Below are positions 24,181 through 35,679 of a DNA stretch of 64,000 bases, one piece after another. The notes under the pieces are model-generated. The model was not told where the DNA came from. It saw only the letters and a program-made list of their open reading frames with translations, and did not search any database. How positions within the stretch are numbered: the first letter of the stretch is position 1; each line of letters starts with the position of its first letter. Origin of the DNA: Theropithecus gelada (Eukaryota > Chordata > Mammalia > Primates > Cercopithecidae). A program made the translations under genes and the position numbers. Location of the stretch: the NCBI RefSeq assembly GCF_003255815.1, contig NC_037673.1, positions 9,813,006-9,877,005 of the forward strand, in the 5' to 3' direction.

Positions 24181-26131
24181 TATATATATCAGACCTCAAG
24201 TTCATATTTTACAAAAAAGGTAAAGTTCTCATGGCCCAAAGAGTTCTATATCAAAAACGAAATTATAAAGATTGTTTAAAAAAATATAGATGGACTTCAG
24301 GTATGAACATGGCTATGGAAGTCTACACATCTCTCTCCTTCTCCCAGAAATCATACAAGCAACAAAAAGCATTACCAAAAAATGAAGAAGCTTCATTCTC
24401 AGTGAAACTTGGAAAAAAGAATAATTGAAAGACTTTAAATCACACGTAGAGACTTACAAATGCAGCTGAAATAGAATAGAAACTGCATAGAAGGTAATAA
24501 AAAGAAAAGTGCAAAGAGTTAAGAAAAGCCATAATGCTATTAGGACTCAAAAAATGCTGCACAAATCCACCTCCTTAAGCGAGAGTCACACTTTAGTATA
24601 ATAGGTATGTCCCTTGTCTACAACAGTGGTTGTAACAGATAGGAGATGGGCAGAGCCAGTGGTAAAAAAAAAAAAAAACCTCTTTGATCAGGTTTGGTTG
24701 AAAGAAGCAGAGAAAGGTCTACATGAAGAGACTGTTTTAAGCTCTATCCAATGGAAGCAGTCTGTCTCTCAAACCATTCCCAAAAAGGGACTTCCAAGCT
24801 GGTGGAGGAAAATATGAGCATTCAACAATGACCAATGAAATCAATTAGCACAGCATTAATATAAGGAAGATCCAGTGAATAATGGGTAAAAGAGCAACAA
24901 AATTTATCAATAGGTAAGAACACTTACCAGAAAAATGTTGCCACAGAGCAGAAAAAAATTTTAACTAAATTTTTTATCATGAATTTTAATTGATTAAATG
25001 AGGCCTTTATCTTTGTAAAGGAAAAACAGAAATACAGGAACCTAGAAAAGATGTGAGTATTCAATAAAAGAGATAAAACATGAGCTAATTATATATACTC
25101 CAAGAAAGAATAAATGAATAAATAGTGGAAGAAGCAAAAATGAGTCTAGATACTCTGGAAACACATTAAGAAATCTAGAGAATATTAAGGACAACCACGA
25201 ACACCATAAAAAAAAAATTCAAGAAAGCATTTCTATTAAAGAAAAAATGCAGATCTAGAACACAGGTAAAGGAGGTGCAATATATATATAATTGGAGCCC
25301 CTGAAGAAACCCAAACAATGCAATGAAGCAAATATTTATGACATCATTCATAAACTGTCAGTGCAATAAAATAGAATATAATCCGCATAATTGAAAGCAT
25401 GTACTGTGTACCAGGATTTTTTAAAAATGACCTAGAACAGTTAACATGAAGACTCAATCATGGTAGAGTTTCCAGACTTTAAAGAAAAAAAATTCTGAAC
25501 ATAGAAATTGATCTGGCTCCAGATTTATCCACTGTTAAACACCAAAAGACAGTGACACAGCATCTAGAAGATTCTCCTGGAAAAGTATGCCGTGTCTTTC
25601 CAGTGTAAAGGCTCTAGTTGTTTTTAATTGCAAGAAACCAGGGAATATTAGTATCATGAGTGCTTCTTAAGAAGCCACTACAGGATAAACTTTAGCCAAC
25701 CAGAAGATAATTAGGAAAACCACAAGCTGAAAATGCAATGGTGAGCGCTGGATGGGTTTAATTGTGAAGCAAGAGCAAAACAAATGTGTGGACTCGATCA
25801 CAGAGTAGAAGTAAATGTTATATGCCATGACATTGTAAAAATGATATGAAAATAAAACTTAGGAGACGAAGGGAATGAGAAGGTGAAAGGCAGACTAAGT
25901 TTGCCAGGTACCTCACTTATAAAACAACAGGCGTCATTCACAGCTGACAAATCAAGTGGTAGAGGTATAAACACATCTCCCTTTGGAAGATCAACTGTAA
26001 GACCAATAGGCATTATTGACTAAAACTGGGTAGAGAGCCAGGGGAGACAGGAGCAAACGCACTAACTTCATCATTGTTTTATTAAGAGGAACAAACACAT
26101 GTTGTGTCAAAAATAGGGGACCAAGGGTATG

Positions 26132-26385
26132 TTTTTTCAAGATGGGGTCTCACTCTGTCACCCAGGTTGGAGTGCAGTGGCACGATCTAGGCTCACTGCA
26201 ACCTTTGCCTCCCAAGCTCGAGGGATCCTCCCACCTCAGCCTCTTGAGAAGCTAGGACCACAGGTGCAAGCCACCAAGCCCAGCTAGCTTTTTGTGTTTT
26301 TCGTAGAGACGGGGTTCCACCATGTTACCCAGGCTGGTCTCAAACTTCTGAGCTCAGGTGATTCACCCCTCTTGGCCTCTTAAAG
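26132..26385 (-). mobile_element. Alu SINE, 5'-truncated (minus strand)
   Basis: Starts with a short T-run and 'caagatggggtctcactctg', runs through both monomers and stops at 'ttggcctcttaaagtgg', lacking the Alu 5' terminus. AluJ-like by its many old substitutions. Immediately followed by a second Alu in the same orientation. Confidence 0.9.
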
Positions 26386-26389
26386 TGGA

Positions 26390-26689
26390 TATTTATTTAC
26401 TTATTTAGAGATAGAGTCTCACTCTGTCACCCAGGCTGGAGTGCAATGGCACGATCTTGGCTCACTGCAATCTCCACCTTCTGGGTTTAAGCGATTCTCC
26501 TGCCTCAGCCTCCCAAGTAGCTGGGACTACAGTCACGCACCGCCTCACCTGGCTAATTTTTGTATTTTTAGTAGAGACAGGGTTTTGCCATTTTAGCCAG
26601 GCTGGTGTCAAACTCCTGACCTCAGGTGATCCACCCTCCTTGGCCTCCCAAAGTGTTAAGATTACAGGCGTGAGCCACCATGCCTGGCC
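26390..26689 (-). mobile_element. AluS SINE (minus strand)
   Basis: Full dimer: tail-like 'tttatttacttatttagaga' at the left, 'ctgtcacccaggctggagtg', ending 'tgagccaccatgcctggcca'. The repeats 'atatttattt' on both sides suggest the target-site duplication, partly fused with the TAAA-type tail. Confidence 0.95.
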
Positions 26690-26914
26690 AGCATATTTAT
26701 TTTAAATGAAATTATAAAAGTAACCATTACCATAAGAATACAAACCTTTCTAAACTAAAAGTTTCAAAGAAAACAGACCACCTGGTGCCTGACTTTATTT
26801 GAAGACATACAAATTAAAAATATCAAGTAAAATAATATGGAAAAAGTAAGATCAAAAGCATCTACCACTAATGAAGGTCAATGAGCTTCTTCAATTCCTT
26901 TCAACTCATTTCTG

Positions 26915-26975
26915 ATGAATGAAAGGAAGGAAGAAAGGGAGGAAAGAAGGGCTGGTGGGCGGGAGGAGAGGGGAG
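26915..26975. repeat. GA-rich low-complexity tract
   Basis: Purine run of GGAAG/AGGAA units passing into a G-rich stretch. No coding or regulatory claim is made. Confidence 0.75.
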
Positions 26976-27424
26976 ATTAGATGACAAAGCAAAACCCAAC
27001 TCCAGGCTGTGTGTGGCAGCCATTCCAAAACCAGAATAATTCACAAGGATTTGTAAAAGATTTCAAAGCTCAAACACAAAGAAAAAAGAGCAGAGGTAGT
27101 GATATTAACATCACTCAAGACAGATGCAGATGACAAAGCACTGAAAAAAGAAACAAAAATGCCCCTTTATTAGGTTAAATGGTGCAATTTCACAACAAAT
27201 ATATAAAGCTCTTAATATCTGTGGACCTCCCTCTGTCCTTGATATGTAAAATGGACAAAAAATAAACCGCCGAATACCTAAATGGCATAATTAATAAAGG
27301 AAGTCTGGTTTATAGAATCAGAAATACATACATGCATACACTCACACACACACCCTGAAAATTTAAAAAACACCTTCAGCTCAAGTGCCAATGAAAGTGG
27401 ATAAAAATTGGACACGGTTAGGCC

Positions 27425-27859
27425 TGTCAGGCATCTGAGCCCAAGCTAAGCCATCATATCCCTTGTGACCTGCACGAATATATCCAGATGGCCTGAAGCA
27501 AGTGAAGAATCACAAAAGAAGTGAAAATGGCCGATTCCTGCCTTCACTGATGACATTTCACCATTGTGATTTGTTCCTGCCCCACCTTAACTGAGAGATT
27601 AACCTTGTGAAATTCCTTCTTCTGGCTCAGAAGCTCCCCCACTGAGCACCTTGTGACCCCCGCTCCTGCCTGTAAGAGAAAAACACCCTTTAACTGTTAT
27701 TTTCCACTACCCACCCAAATCCTATAAAACGACCCCACCCCTATCTCACTTCGCTGACTCTCTTTTCGGACTCAGCCTGCCGGCACCCAGGTGAAATAAA
27801 CAGCCCTGGTGCCCACACAAAGCCTGTTTGGTGGTCTCTTCACATGGACCTGTGTGACA
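27425..27859 (+). mobile_element. Solo LTR7-type LTR (HERV-H class I ERV)
   Basis: About 435 bp with the LTR7 signature from end to end: start 'tgtcaggcatctgagcccaa', a middle block 'ttgtgaaattccttcttctg', a TATA box in 'cctataaaac' at 27721-27730, 'ttcgctgactctcttttcgg' near 27760, a polyadenylation signal AATAAA at 27795-27800, and the end 'ggtggtctcttcacatgg'. No gag, pol or env sequence adjoins it, so it is a solo LTR left by recombination between two LTRs. It lies inside an old L1M. LTR7 copies drive pluripotent-cell transcription in human; whether this one does is unknown. A target duplication was not identified. Confidence 0.9.
27721..27730 (+). promoter_or_regulatory. TATA box of the LTR7-type LTR
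   Basis: 'cctataaaac', in the place where LTR7 U3 ends and transcription would begin about 25-30 bases downstream. The AATAAA at 27795 lies in the R region, as expected for this LTR class. Confidence 0.7.
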
Positions 27860-28330
27860 AGAGCAAAAAGAAAACCTTCGGAAAGTAAAAACAGGGCAAA
27901 AAATTATCTGTTACAAAACTAGAAACCGAAAATCAAATTGAAATACCAAAAGTCCATTCCACCTGGGAGGGAAAAACACACACACACAGTTTTAAACAAT
28001 CCTGACTCAAAGAGACTAAACAGAACTGCAGAATGCCCAGAAAACAAGAATGAAGTGGTCACATGTAAGAATCTAGAGGAAAAAGCTAAGCAATGCTCAG
28101 CATAAAACACTTAAATTCTATTGATTAAGAAGAGAAGAAAAACAAAGAATGAATTGAAACACATGAATTAAGCATCCAACTCAAAAAAGTTAGGAAGAGA
28201 ACAGCAGAGCAAACAAAAGAAAAGCTAAATGAAGAATTATTTTAAAAGCAGAAATGAATAAGTTAGAAGTCGGAAAAACAGTGGAAAATAAATCTGAAAG
28301 TTGGTTTCTTTTGGCTGAATAACTTTTTAT

Positions 28331-28804
28331 AGTAGTGTCTGGATTTAAATACCTGCACAATGTCAAGCGGTCATGCAGTAGGGAGGGGAAGGAGAATTCT
28401 GAATAAAGAGAATTGACTATTTTAGGTGGAAGTTCCTGGGACAGAACCAGCGGGGGCCAGGACGACAAAGAGAGGACTGAATTGCTTTGTATAATAAAGT
28501 GAGAGGGCTCTGTGGGGAGTCTGAGACTGAGGGGTAAGGGTTCTAAAGAGGAAAGAAAGCAGGAAATATGATAAACAGAGAAAGAGAGAGAGAGAGTAAC
28601 ATAAAGGGAGGTTGAGGAAGATGAAGTGCCTGGGCAGGATCCACCCTCTCCTGCATTGTGTCCACTCTGTGGTTTACGTGCCTGTTACACTTGGAGTGCG
28701 TCCTTCAGTAACCCCCTATTACAGGAAAGTCAACCGTGTTCTTGCATGTCTGAAAATGTCTTTAAGTGTCTTGCAAACTTGGTGATATTTTAGGCAAAGA
28801 ATTG
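28331..28804. other. Unclassified DNA with (GA)n tract
   Basis: Mostly unassigned; a short (AG)n run at about 28580-28596. No gene seen. Confidence 0.35.
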
Positions 28805-28814
28805 TAGTGTAATT
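28805..28814. repeat. Left target-site duplication of Alu
   Basis: tagtgtaatt, repeated at 29113-29122 beyond the Alu. Confidence 0.8.
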
Positions 28815-29112
28815 TTTTTTTTGTTTTTTTTGTTTTGTTTTTTTGAGACAGAGTCTTATACTGTCGCCCAGGCTGGAGTACAGTGGCGTGATCTTGGCTG
28901 ACTGCAACCTCCACCTCCTGGGCTCAAGCAATTCTCCTGCCTCAGCCTCCCGAGTAACTGGGCTTACAGGCGCTGGCCACCACACCTGGCTAATTTTTTG
29001 TATTTTTAGTAGAGACCGGCCAAGCTAGTCTCAAACTCCTGATCTCATGATCTGCCCGCCTCGGCCTCCCAAAGTGTTGGGATTACAGGCATGAGCCACC
29101 GCACCTGGCCTC
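28815..29112 (-). mobile_element. Alu SINE (minus strand) with small internal deletion
   Basis: T/G-interrupted tail, then 'gtcgcccaggctggagtaca' and the end 'gagccaccgcacctggcc'. The segment 'gtagagaccggccaagctag' lacks the usual 'ggggtttcaccatgttgg' portion, a small deletion. The target site is duplicated at 28805-28814 and 29113-29122. Confidence 0.95.
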
Positions 29113-29122
29113 TAGTGTAATT

Positions 29123-30957
29123 CTAATGTGAAATCATTTTCCCTCCGGATTTTCAAGGTATAACTCCATTTGTCTTTACATCCCGCACTGAGCGGTTAAA
29201 AAGAAAACAGCAATCAATATGCACTAAAATGGATAGCTCTCCAAGGCACAATGTGGAATGAAAACTACAAGTCTTCAAGTAAATTCTAAAGAGTGATACC
29301 TTTTATATCAAAGCAATCTGGAGGGGGACTCACCAGTGCTTCACTGGGGAGAGGGGAAGGGGCGCTGGAATTGGGGGGCCTGGTCAAGGTTGGCAACAGA
29401 CCTATGGATTGATTATCTATGTACTTTTCAGTTTATCTTATCAATGAAACTTCCACCTACCAGATGCTCAATAAGTACACAATTCTATGTTCTTATAGCT
29501 TACTATTTTTACCATCTTTATATTTAATTTTTAAATACAACTGGAATTTACTTAGTTATATAGTATTTAGTTATATAGCATGGTTTACAAGAATGTTTTT
29601 TCCTATTTCATTTTTCCTGTTCCCTATTTCCTTTCCTATTTCCTTACCATTTGTTCCTACACCATTTATTGAATATTTCTTCCCTTCCCTACTGATTTCA
29701 AGTGTCTCCTCGAGGCATGCATCAATTTGAAAAATATGTAGTATAGAACCCGGGTGTCCTAATTCCCAGCCTGGTGATCATTTCACTCCATCACTGAGTA
29801 GTTTTTTTAAATTATTTTTCTTTTAAATTATTTTTCTTTTAGACATTGTCTTTTTCTTAATTTTTAAAACATTTCAGATTTCGAACACTCTGTTTTGTTC
29901 TTGGATCTGACTCTCGTTGGATTTTTACCACCTGCTTTTGGTCTGTTTTTCTGGGGTTTGAGTAAGGGCTGGGAGGGACATGTGGGTTTGTTCCTTCATT
30001 CATTCAGCAAGCGTGGCTTTAGTACCGACTATGTTCCATGTACTGTCCCCAGCACTGGGGATATTAGGACATGAGGGCAAGGCGTTGCCTCGTATGTTTT
30101 TCTTGTGCCTTTTATTTTATTTCAAGCTATGTAGCTATTTCCCCAAGTCTTTTCAGTTTAATTCTTCACTTCATCTGCCCTATGGCCACAGTTCCATGGA
30201 CTGGTAGCAAGTGACTACCTGCCCTTTGGGATCATCTGTAGCTTTGACAACTATTGCCTTTTTTTGGCCACCCCATATCCCTAGCAAGCTACTTTTCCCA
30301 GGACTTACAAAGACCAAACCTCCTCCGCTCCTGTGACACCAATGCATTTCACTTCGTAAACGTGGGGGTTCAAAATGCTCGCATCTTGACTGCGAACCCT
30401 TTTCTACCTCCACTTCTGCTAAAAAACAAAAGGACTAGATCGTAAGATCTGCTGTGCACTTTCCAGAGGGAAAAAAAAAAATGTTCTTTGTAGCATAGAA
30501 CCACCCAGGAAGCACTGTGAGGCCTTTTCCAGTTAGTCCTGATTTATTATACAAACTGCAGGCCTGCAAGAGCACCAGGTTTCATGGAACTCTCTGCGGT
30601 ATTTTGAATCTATAAGCCAGTGAACAGATATTATATCTAAACCACAGGAATCATCTACTCATCTGTGGTAAGCGTTGCAATGTCCTTCGTTTCATAAACC
30701 ACTTAGAGACACTGTGTGACTGAAGTGAGGAGACTCTGTATTGGAGCTTAACTTGCTCAGGTGAACTAAACTCAGGGGAAATTAAAGAGAGATTGCATTT
30801 TGTGTTTGGATCCATGACAAATCTGAAAAAACTAAAATAAAAGTAGTATATAGTCATGACGGTTCAGTGAGCAGCAGGCAACCATCTTGACTACTTTGAC
30901 TGCATGCATCACTGTCATATGAATCATGTTTGATTCTAAAGTGCAGATACTCTGCAT
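29123..30957. other. Mostly unique AT-rich DNA
   Basis: No gene recognised. Two near-identical short tandem pieces of 'aaattatttttcttttaa' occur at about 29810-29840. A fragment near 29995-30080 ('cattcagcaagcgtggcttt') resembles the ancient repeat also seen at 15991. Open frames up to 103 codons have no domains. Confidence 0.35.
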
Positions 30958-30973
30958 AAAAAGAGTGATTTTG
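30958..30973. repeat. Left target-site duplication of AluY
   Basis: 16 bases, aaaaagagtgattttg, repeated exactly at 31261-31276. The first A's of the right copy merge with the Alu tail. Confidence 0.9.
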
Positions 30974-31264
30974 GGCCGGGTGCAGTGGCTCACGCCTCTA
31001 ATCCCAGCACTTTGGGAGGCCGAGGAGGCAGATCACGAGGTCAGGAGATCGAGACTATCCCGGCGAACATAGTGAAACCCCGTCTCTACTAAAAATACAA
31101 AAAATTAGCCAGGCATGGTGGCGGGCGCCTGTAGTCCCAGCTACTCAGGAGGCTGAGGCAGGAGAATGGCGTGAACCTGGGAGGCAGAGCTTGCAGTGAG
31201 CCGAGATCGCGCGACTGCACTCCAGCCTGGGCGACAGAGCAAGACTCCGTCTCAAAAAAAAAAA
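30974..31264 (+). mobile_element. AluY SINE
   Basis: Starts 'ggccgggtgcagtggctcac', has AluY positions ('caggagatcgaga', 'ggcgtgaacctgggaggcag', 'cttgcagtgagccgagatcg') and a short A-tail. Flanked by an exact 16-base duplication, so relatively recent. It lacks the monkey-type variants of the 17353 copy and may predate that lineage. Confidence 0.95.
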
Positions 31265-31276
31265 AGAGTGATTTTG

Positions 31277-31654
31277 AACCTGAAACAGCCCTCAAGAAGA
31301 CAGTTTCCCAAGTGGGATGCCACAGCACAGTGGAGTTTGTCAAACGAGTTAACCCCCTCCGCCCTCATAACATCAGAGCCAAGACCTCTCACCTATCACC
31401 ACGGACGCCCTCCTCTCAGTACAAATGCTGCCATTTCCTGACAATGCCATGATGCAGAAAAAAAGAAAAAGAAAAAAAGCCATAAAGCATTGCTACAGTA
31501 TAACTTAAGCCAAGGACATTATGGTGTCAATTTTATAGAAAAAACATTTAGCAAATTGTCAAAGTGGTGGACATTCCCAATATGCAACTGATTTTCCTAT
31601 TTTCCTTGCAGTAGGTATGCTGAGAAGAAAACTCTCCAGAAAAGAAATGCTTGC
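31277..31654. other. Unique DNA, nothing recognised
   Basis: Contains an A/G-rich run near 31459-31480. No exon or repeat identified. Confidence 0.35.
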
Positions 31655-31817
31655 TTAAAAGTGAGCACCTGTACACCGTTAGTGAGACTGTTAAATAGTA
31701 CAGCTGCTGTGGAAAAAGTTTGGCATTTCCTCAGAAAGTGAAATATAAAATTACCATAGGACCCATCAATTCCACTCCTAAGTATATACCCCAAAAAGTG
31801 AAAACTAGTACTCAGCT

Positions 31818-31856
<39 letters not shown>

Positions 31857-32405
31857 TAGATAGATACAGATATATAGATATCTATATAGATAGATAAATA
31901 CATAGATATACACATATATATATGCACATTCAAAGCAATGCAATTCACAATAGCCAAAAAGTGGAAATAGCCCAAATGTCCACCAGCAGATTAACAGATA
32001 AATAAATTGTGGTATATTCATATAGTGGAATACTATTCAGTCATAAAAAAGGAATAAAGTTTGGATATATGCTACAATGTGGCTGAACCTCAAAAATGTT
32101 ATGCTAAGTGAAAAAAACCTAATACAAAATGTCTCATATTGTAGGATTCCATTTATATGAATGTCCAGAATACGCAAATACATAGAGAAAAAAATGCAGA
32201 TTGGTGGTTGCCAGGGCCTGGAGGAAGCAGGCGAAGCAACTGCTTCAGGGGTACAGGCCTCCCTTTTTGGGTGATGAGAATGTTTTGGAACTAGGTAGAA
32301 ATGGTGATTACACAATGTTGCAAATGTACTCATTACAACTGAAACTGTTCACTTTAAAATGGCTAATTTTTTTGTTACGTGATGAAACATTAAACAATTT
32401 TTAAA
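31655..32405 (+). mobile_element. L1M 3' end (ORF2 C-terminus and 3' UTR)
   Basis: Old L1 3' text in order: 'aatagtacagctgctgtgga', 'accataggacccatcaattc', 'tcacaatagccaaaaagtgg', 'tggaatactattcagtcata', 'gttatgctaagtgaaaaaaa', 'gattggtggttgccagggcc' and 'cactttaaaatggctaat'. A GATA-type microsatellite (31818-31924) has expanded inside it. Confidence 0.8.
31818..31924. repeat. (TAGA)n microsatellite
   Basis: About nine uninterrupted TAGA units at 31819-31855, followed by degenerate TAGA/TATA units to about 31924. Located within an L1M 3' region. Likely variable in length between individuals. Confidence 0.9.
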
Positions 32406-33746
32406 ACGGACGAGAAAAGAACTGTAAGCAAACACATGAAGTAAAACACCTAGGGCACCAGACCCTAAGCATAACATCAATTAAATGATAAGAACTTACA
32501 GTCTTACTCTTTCACACTTTAGTGCCTTCTCTTTTTTGCAGAAGCTTTGCAGAGTTTGATTTTTGCAAAATATCACACCTTACATGCATGCCACAATGCT
32601 ATACTCCTCATTGTTTCTGAGTCACTGACAGATGAGGAAATCTGTCCTCAAAGAGAGAGCTGGAAAGGAGAGGCAGAGGGGAAAATAAACCTTACATCCT
32701 TATGCCTGCATAGAGGACATCGTGCTCATGTTTAACAAAAAACAGACAGCAATACCTACTTGCTATCAAACGTTCAGAGAAAGGCCAGGGGAAGGCAAAG
32801 AGTATGAAGAGAAGTTTTGGAGCATGAAGATACTCCGGGCTGGTGTGATCGTGGGAACACTGTCATTTCTGGAGACCTGACACTTCCAGCCGACAACCAT
32901 TTAAAATCATGTACATGCCATTTGCAAGTGAACATGCTAGTGGGTAATTCGTTATTTTGAGATGGAAAACAAAGGCACACAGAGGTTCTCATGACTTGCT
33001 GAAACAAGAGACCAAGAATTAGAACCCAGTGCCCCGAGTGACGAGTGCTGGGCCCTGTTTGCCTCTAGCAGGGGCTGTCTTGTTGGTGACGTTTTCTAGA
33101 GCTGGTGGAGTTTGGCCTCAGCACAGAACCTGGGTGAAGAAGCTGTCCAAATGCGTTTCTCCTTTCCCTACCTGCAGGGCTTACCCTTCATGTGACCCAT
33201 CCTGTAAACTGATAATAAGACAGCAATTCTTAAATGCCTTTTCCAGTGTGTCAGGTACCTACCAGGACTTCCCAGATCCTACCCTACTCCATCACCGCGT
33301 CCTCTGTCCCGGCTACTCATAGCCAATATCACTTCTCCTACCCCGGTCATCTACCCTCTGTTTGCTCAGGCCATGGGGAATGGCCGCCCACATCTCATCC
33401 TAGACTCTGGCTCTGCAGCCTTCCCACACCTCTGTCCATCCAAACCCTCTTCCTCCCCACGGCACGAAACACAGGGCTAAGAACTCCAGTAAATACCTGA
33501 GTGAGCTGCTTGTCTCTTAGGATTGAGAAACCACTGGCATCTCAACTTCTACGAGCCCACACCTCCTCTGAAATAACCCTGAAAGCTCAGAGCTTCAAAT
33601 CCAAAACCAACCTGTTTTCAGCCACACTGTTCACCACCTTGGGAGTGCAAAACAAGACCTCCCAGGCCACCCGAGAAGAATGAGAAGAACAAGAAGCTTC
33701 TCCTCTTGTAAGTTGCCCCCACATAGCGACTCCTCTTTTAAGAGGG
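32406..33746. other. Unique DNA, no gene recognised
   Basis: Mixed composition, moderately GC-rich at 33030-33480. Several overlapping frames of 60-97 codons have no recognisable domains. Nothing else supported. Confidence 0.4.
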
Positions 33747-34251
33747 TGAATTAGTTTCCAGGGCTGCTGTAACAAATGACCACAAACTGAGTGGCTTAAA
33801 ACAACAGAAGTGTTCCCTCTCACAGTTCTGGGGACCAGAAGTCCAAACTGAAGGGGTCAGCAGGGCCGTGCTCCCGCTAAAGACCCCGGGGAGACTTCCT
33901 GCCTGCCTCTCCGTGGCTCCGGTGGGTACCTGCAGCCCAAGCCTTCTGTGGCTCATAGCTGCAGCTCTCCAATTTCCACATCCATCGTCACGTGGCCTTC
34001 TTTCCATCGCCATGTCTCTGTTCTCCCTTCTTAGGAGAACACCAGCCACTGGATCAGGGCCCACCTTCATCTTAACTGTTAGGTTGGTGCAAAAGTAATG
34101 GCAGTTTTTGCCATTATTTGCAATGGCAAAAGCCGCCATTACTTTTGCACCAACCTAACACTTATATCTGCATGACTCTATTTCCAAATAAGGTCACCTT
34201 CAGAGGCTCCAAATGGACCTGGATTCTAGGGGGACACTATCCAACCCAGTA
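33747..34251 (-). mobile_element. MLT1-type MaLR LTR, split by MADE1
   Basis: Minus-strand MLT1: 'ggctgctgtaacaaatgacc', 'gagtggcttaaaacaacag', 'ctctcacagttctggggacc', 'cactggatcagggcccacct', then after the MADE1 element 'tccaaataaggtcaccttca' and 'gggacactatccaacccagt'. The halves are collinear, so MADE1 inserted into the LTR. Confidence 0.85.
34079..34158. mobile_element. MADE1 mariner-type MITE (80-bp hairpin)
   Basis: An 80-base near-perfect palindrome whose ends read 'ttaggttggtgcaaaagtaa' and its complement. The two 37-38-base arms differ at only a few positions. MADE1 is a non-autonomous mariner family of primates, mobilised by the Hsmar1 transposase, and it inserts at TA. Hairpin transcripts of MADE1 copies gave rise to the miR-548 family, so this locus could yield a miRNA-like hairpin if transcribed; that is not shown here. 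Confidence 0.95.
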
Positions 34252-35679
34252 CCAGAGGGAAGGTGGGGAGTGGGAAGGATTTGGAATCAGGATTGTTAGG
34301 AGGATCATTCCAGTTTCTGTGACTCCATCTCCTCAGCTCCCCAAAGGACTCAAGTGCCAACTCAGCCTTTGCCATCTTGTCGCTCCCTCTCTCAGCCATC
34401 CCCAGTCCCAGATGGGCTGGCTGTCTACAGGCACCAGCTGCCTTTCCTTAAGGAAATCCTGAAGGAATTCCTTAGCCCCGGCCTGCCTCACCTGAGTGTA
34501 AAGTTTGCAGAGACAGATATTAAAGCAGATTTTCACCTGGTTCATTACATTCTGATGATTTTGAACTACTGGGATTTTCAATCTGAAAGAAAATATTTTG
34601 ATACGGCAATGCCCACAGGACAGCTCTAGGCTGAGCTGTGTTAAAGGACATTTAGTACGTCCTGGGAAGCAGCAGAGTGTGAGGCTATGTACAGACGCGC
34701 CACTTAAAACCCACCAGTCGACTCGCTAGATGGCCCAAAGGGAGATGTAGTTACGTGGAAGAGCTTTAATCAGAATTTAGGCATAAAATGAAAAGCTCCA
34801 AAGGAAAGCAGGTCTTTCAGTCTCTGCACGGCATGCCATGGATTCAGCCCAGCTCCTTTTAATGCAAAGTTTACCAAGTCAAGAAGGAACAGGCAGCCCA
34901 GAGACGCTGAGGGCAAATCATGACTTTGCCAACCTGGTTCCTGGCATGAACTTTGACTGGGCTGGACCACGCTGTTTCAGAGAACCCAGCTCTTTCTTTT
35001 TATTTATTTTTCTTAATAGGAAGGGCTACTTGCATCCCTCAGTCTATGAACTGTTCTGGAACTCGGACTCGCCATTGCCAATGCGAGGCATCTGTACGCT
35101 CATCTCTTCCCGAGCCTGCAGTCAGCCTTGCGTCAGAGGAGTCCTGGGTCTGACTTCTCTTTGTCTCTTAGAGCCCCTGGCAGAGTTCCCCACACAGTGC
35201 CTTGCTCTCCCGGGGGTTCAGTAAGTTGGGTGCAATGAGCAGAAGCAATGTGATGTGTTCACAGGATTGGATTTGCATACATAAGACAATATTCAGCACA
35301 CACTGCATTCACATATAGTGATGAGTAATGCCTACTGGGCAGCAGAAGGGGAAGCTGAGGAAAAGGGAGCATGTCCTCTGAGACCCAGGCTTCATCTCCT
35401 GACACTGGCAAACCAGCTGTGCTGTGCAGCCTTCAGCTCTTTCTCAGCCTCCGAGACATCTCAATCAGAGGTTCCGAGGGGCATCTACCAGATGCGGATG
35501 CCTGGTAAGAGCCAGAAGAAAAAGCCCCAGGCCAGTTTGCCACTGTGAGCCGAGTTGGATGGAAAGGGGGCTAAAATATGAAGCCACATGAGACGGGAGC
35601 CCACAAGGCCCAAAGCAGAAGCCAGGTGAGTCGGACCCCTACTGTGCCCACATGTCCCCTGCCCCTTCTTCCCCCACTC
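34252..35679. other. Unique DNA with a possible cryptic exon
   Basis: No repeat identified. One stretch, 35020-35220, has a pyrimidine-rich tract plus AG before it and GTAAGT after it, and is open in one frame; see its own entry. Otherwise nothing supported. Confidence 0.4.
35020..35220 (+). other. Candidate exon-like segment (unproven)
   Basis: A strong acceptor-like signal (pyrimidine run 'ctctttctttttatttattt' ending in AATAG at 35015-35019) is followed by 201 bases and then GTAAGT at 35221. The 201-base length is a multiple of three, and the segment lies within one open frame running 34838-35224. No known protein motif is visible, and no neighbouring exon was found. It may be a cryptic or non-coding exon or pure chance. 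Confidence 0.15.

Larger units (their letters stand above)
24290..28330 (+). mobile_element. Old L1M, 5' region through mid-ORF2, with insertions
   Basis: Successive old-L1 landmarks. Possible 5' UTR at 24290-25000. ORF1-like text at 25000-25640 ('gcccctgaagaaacccaaac', 'gtttccagactttaaagaaa', 'caccaaaagacagtgacaca'). ORF2 endonuclease-like text at 27060-27420 ('gaggtagtgatattaacatc'). Post-endonuclease ORF2 at 27870-28330 ('ggaagagaacagcagagcaa', 'ctgaaagttggtttcttt'). It is interrupted by two Alus (26132-26689) and an LTR7 (27425-27859). All frames are destroyed. The join of the pieces into one element is inferred from order and strand. Confidence 0.5.

Noticed and set aside
27000..28300. 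A full HERV-H provirus around the LTR7
   Set aside because: Sequence on both sides of the LTR reads as L1M, not retroviral gag, pol or env, so only a solo LTR is present.
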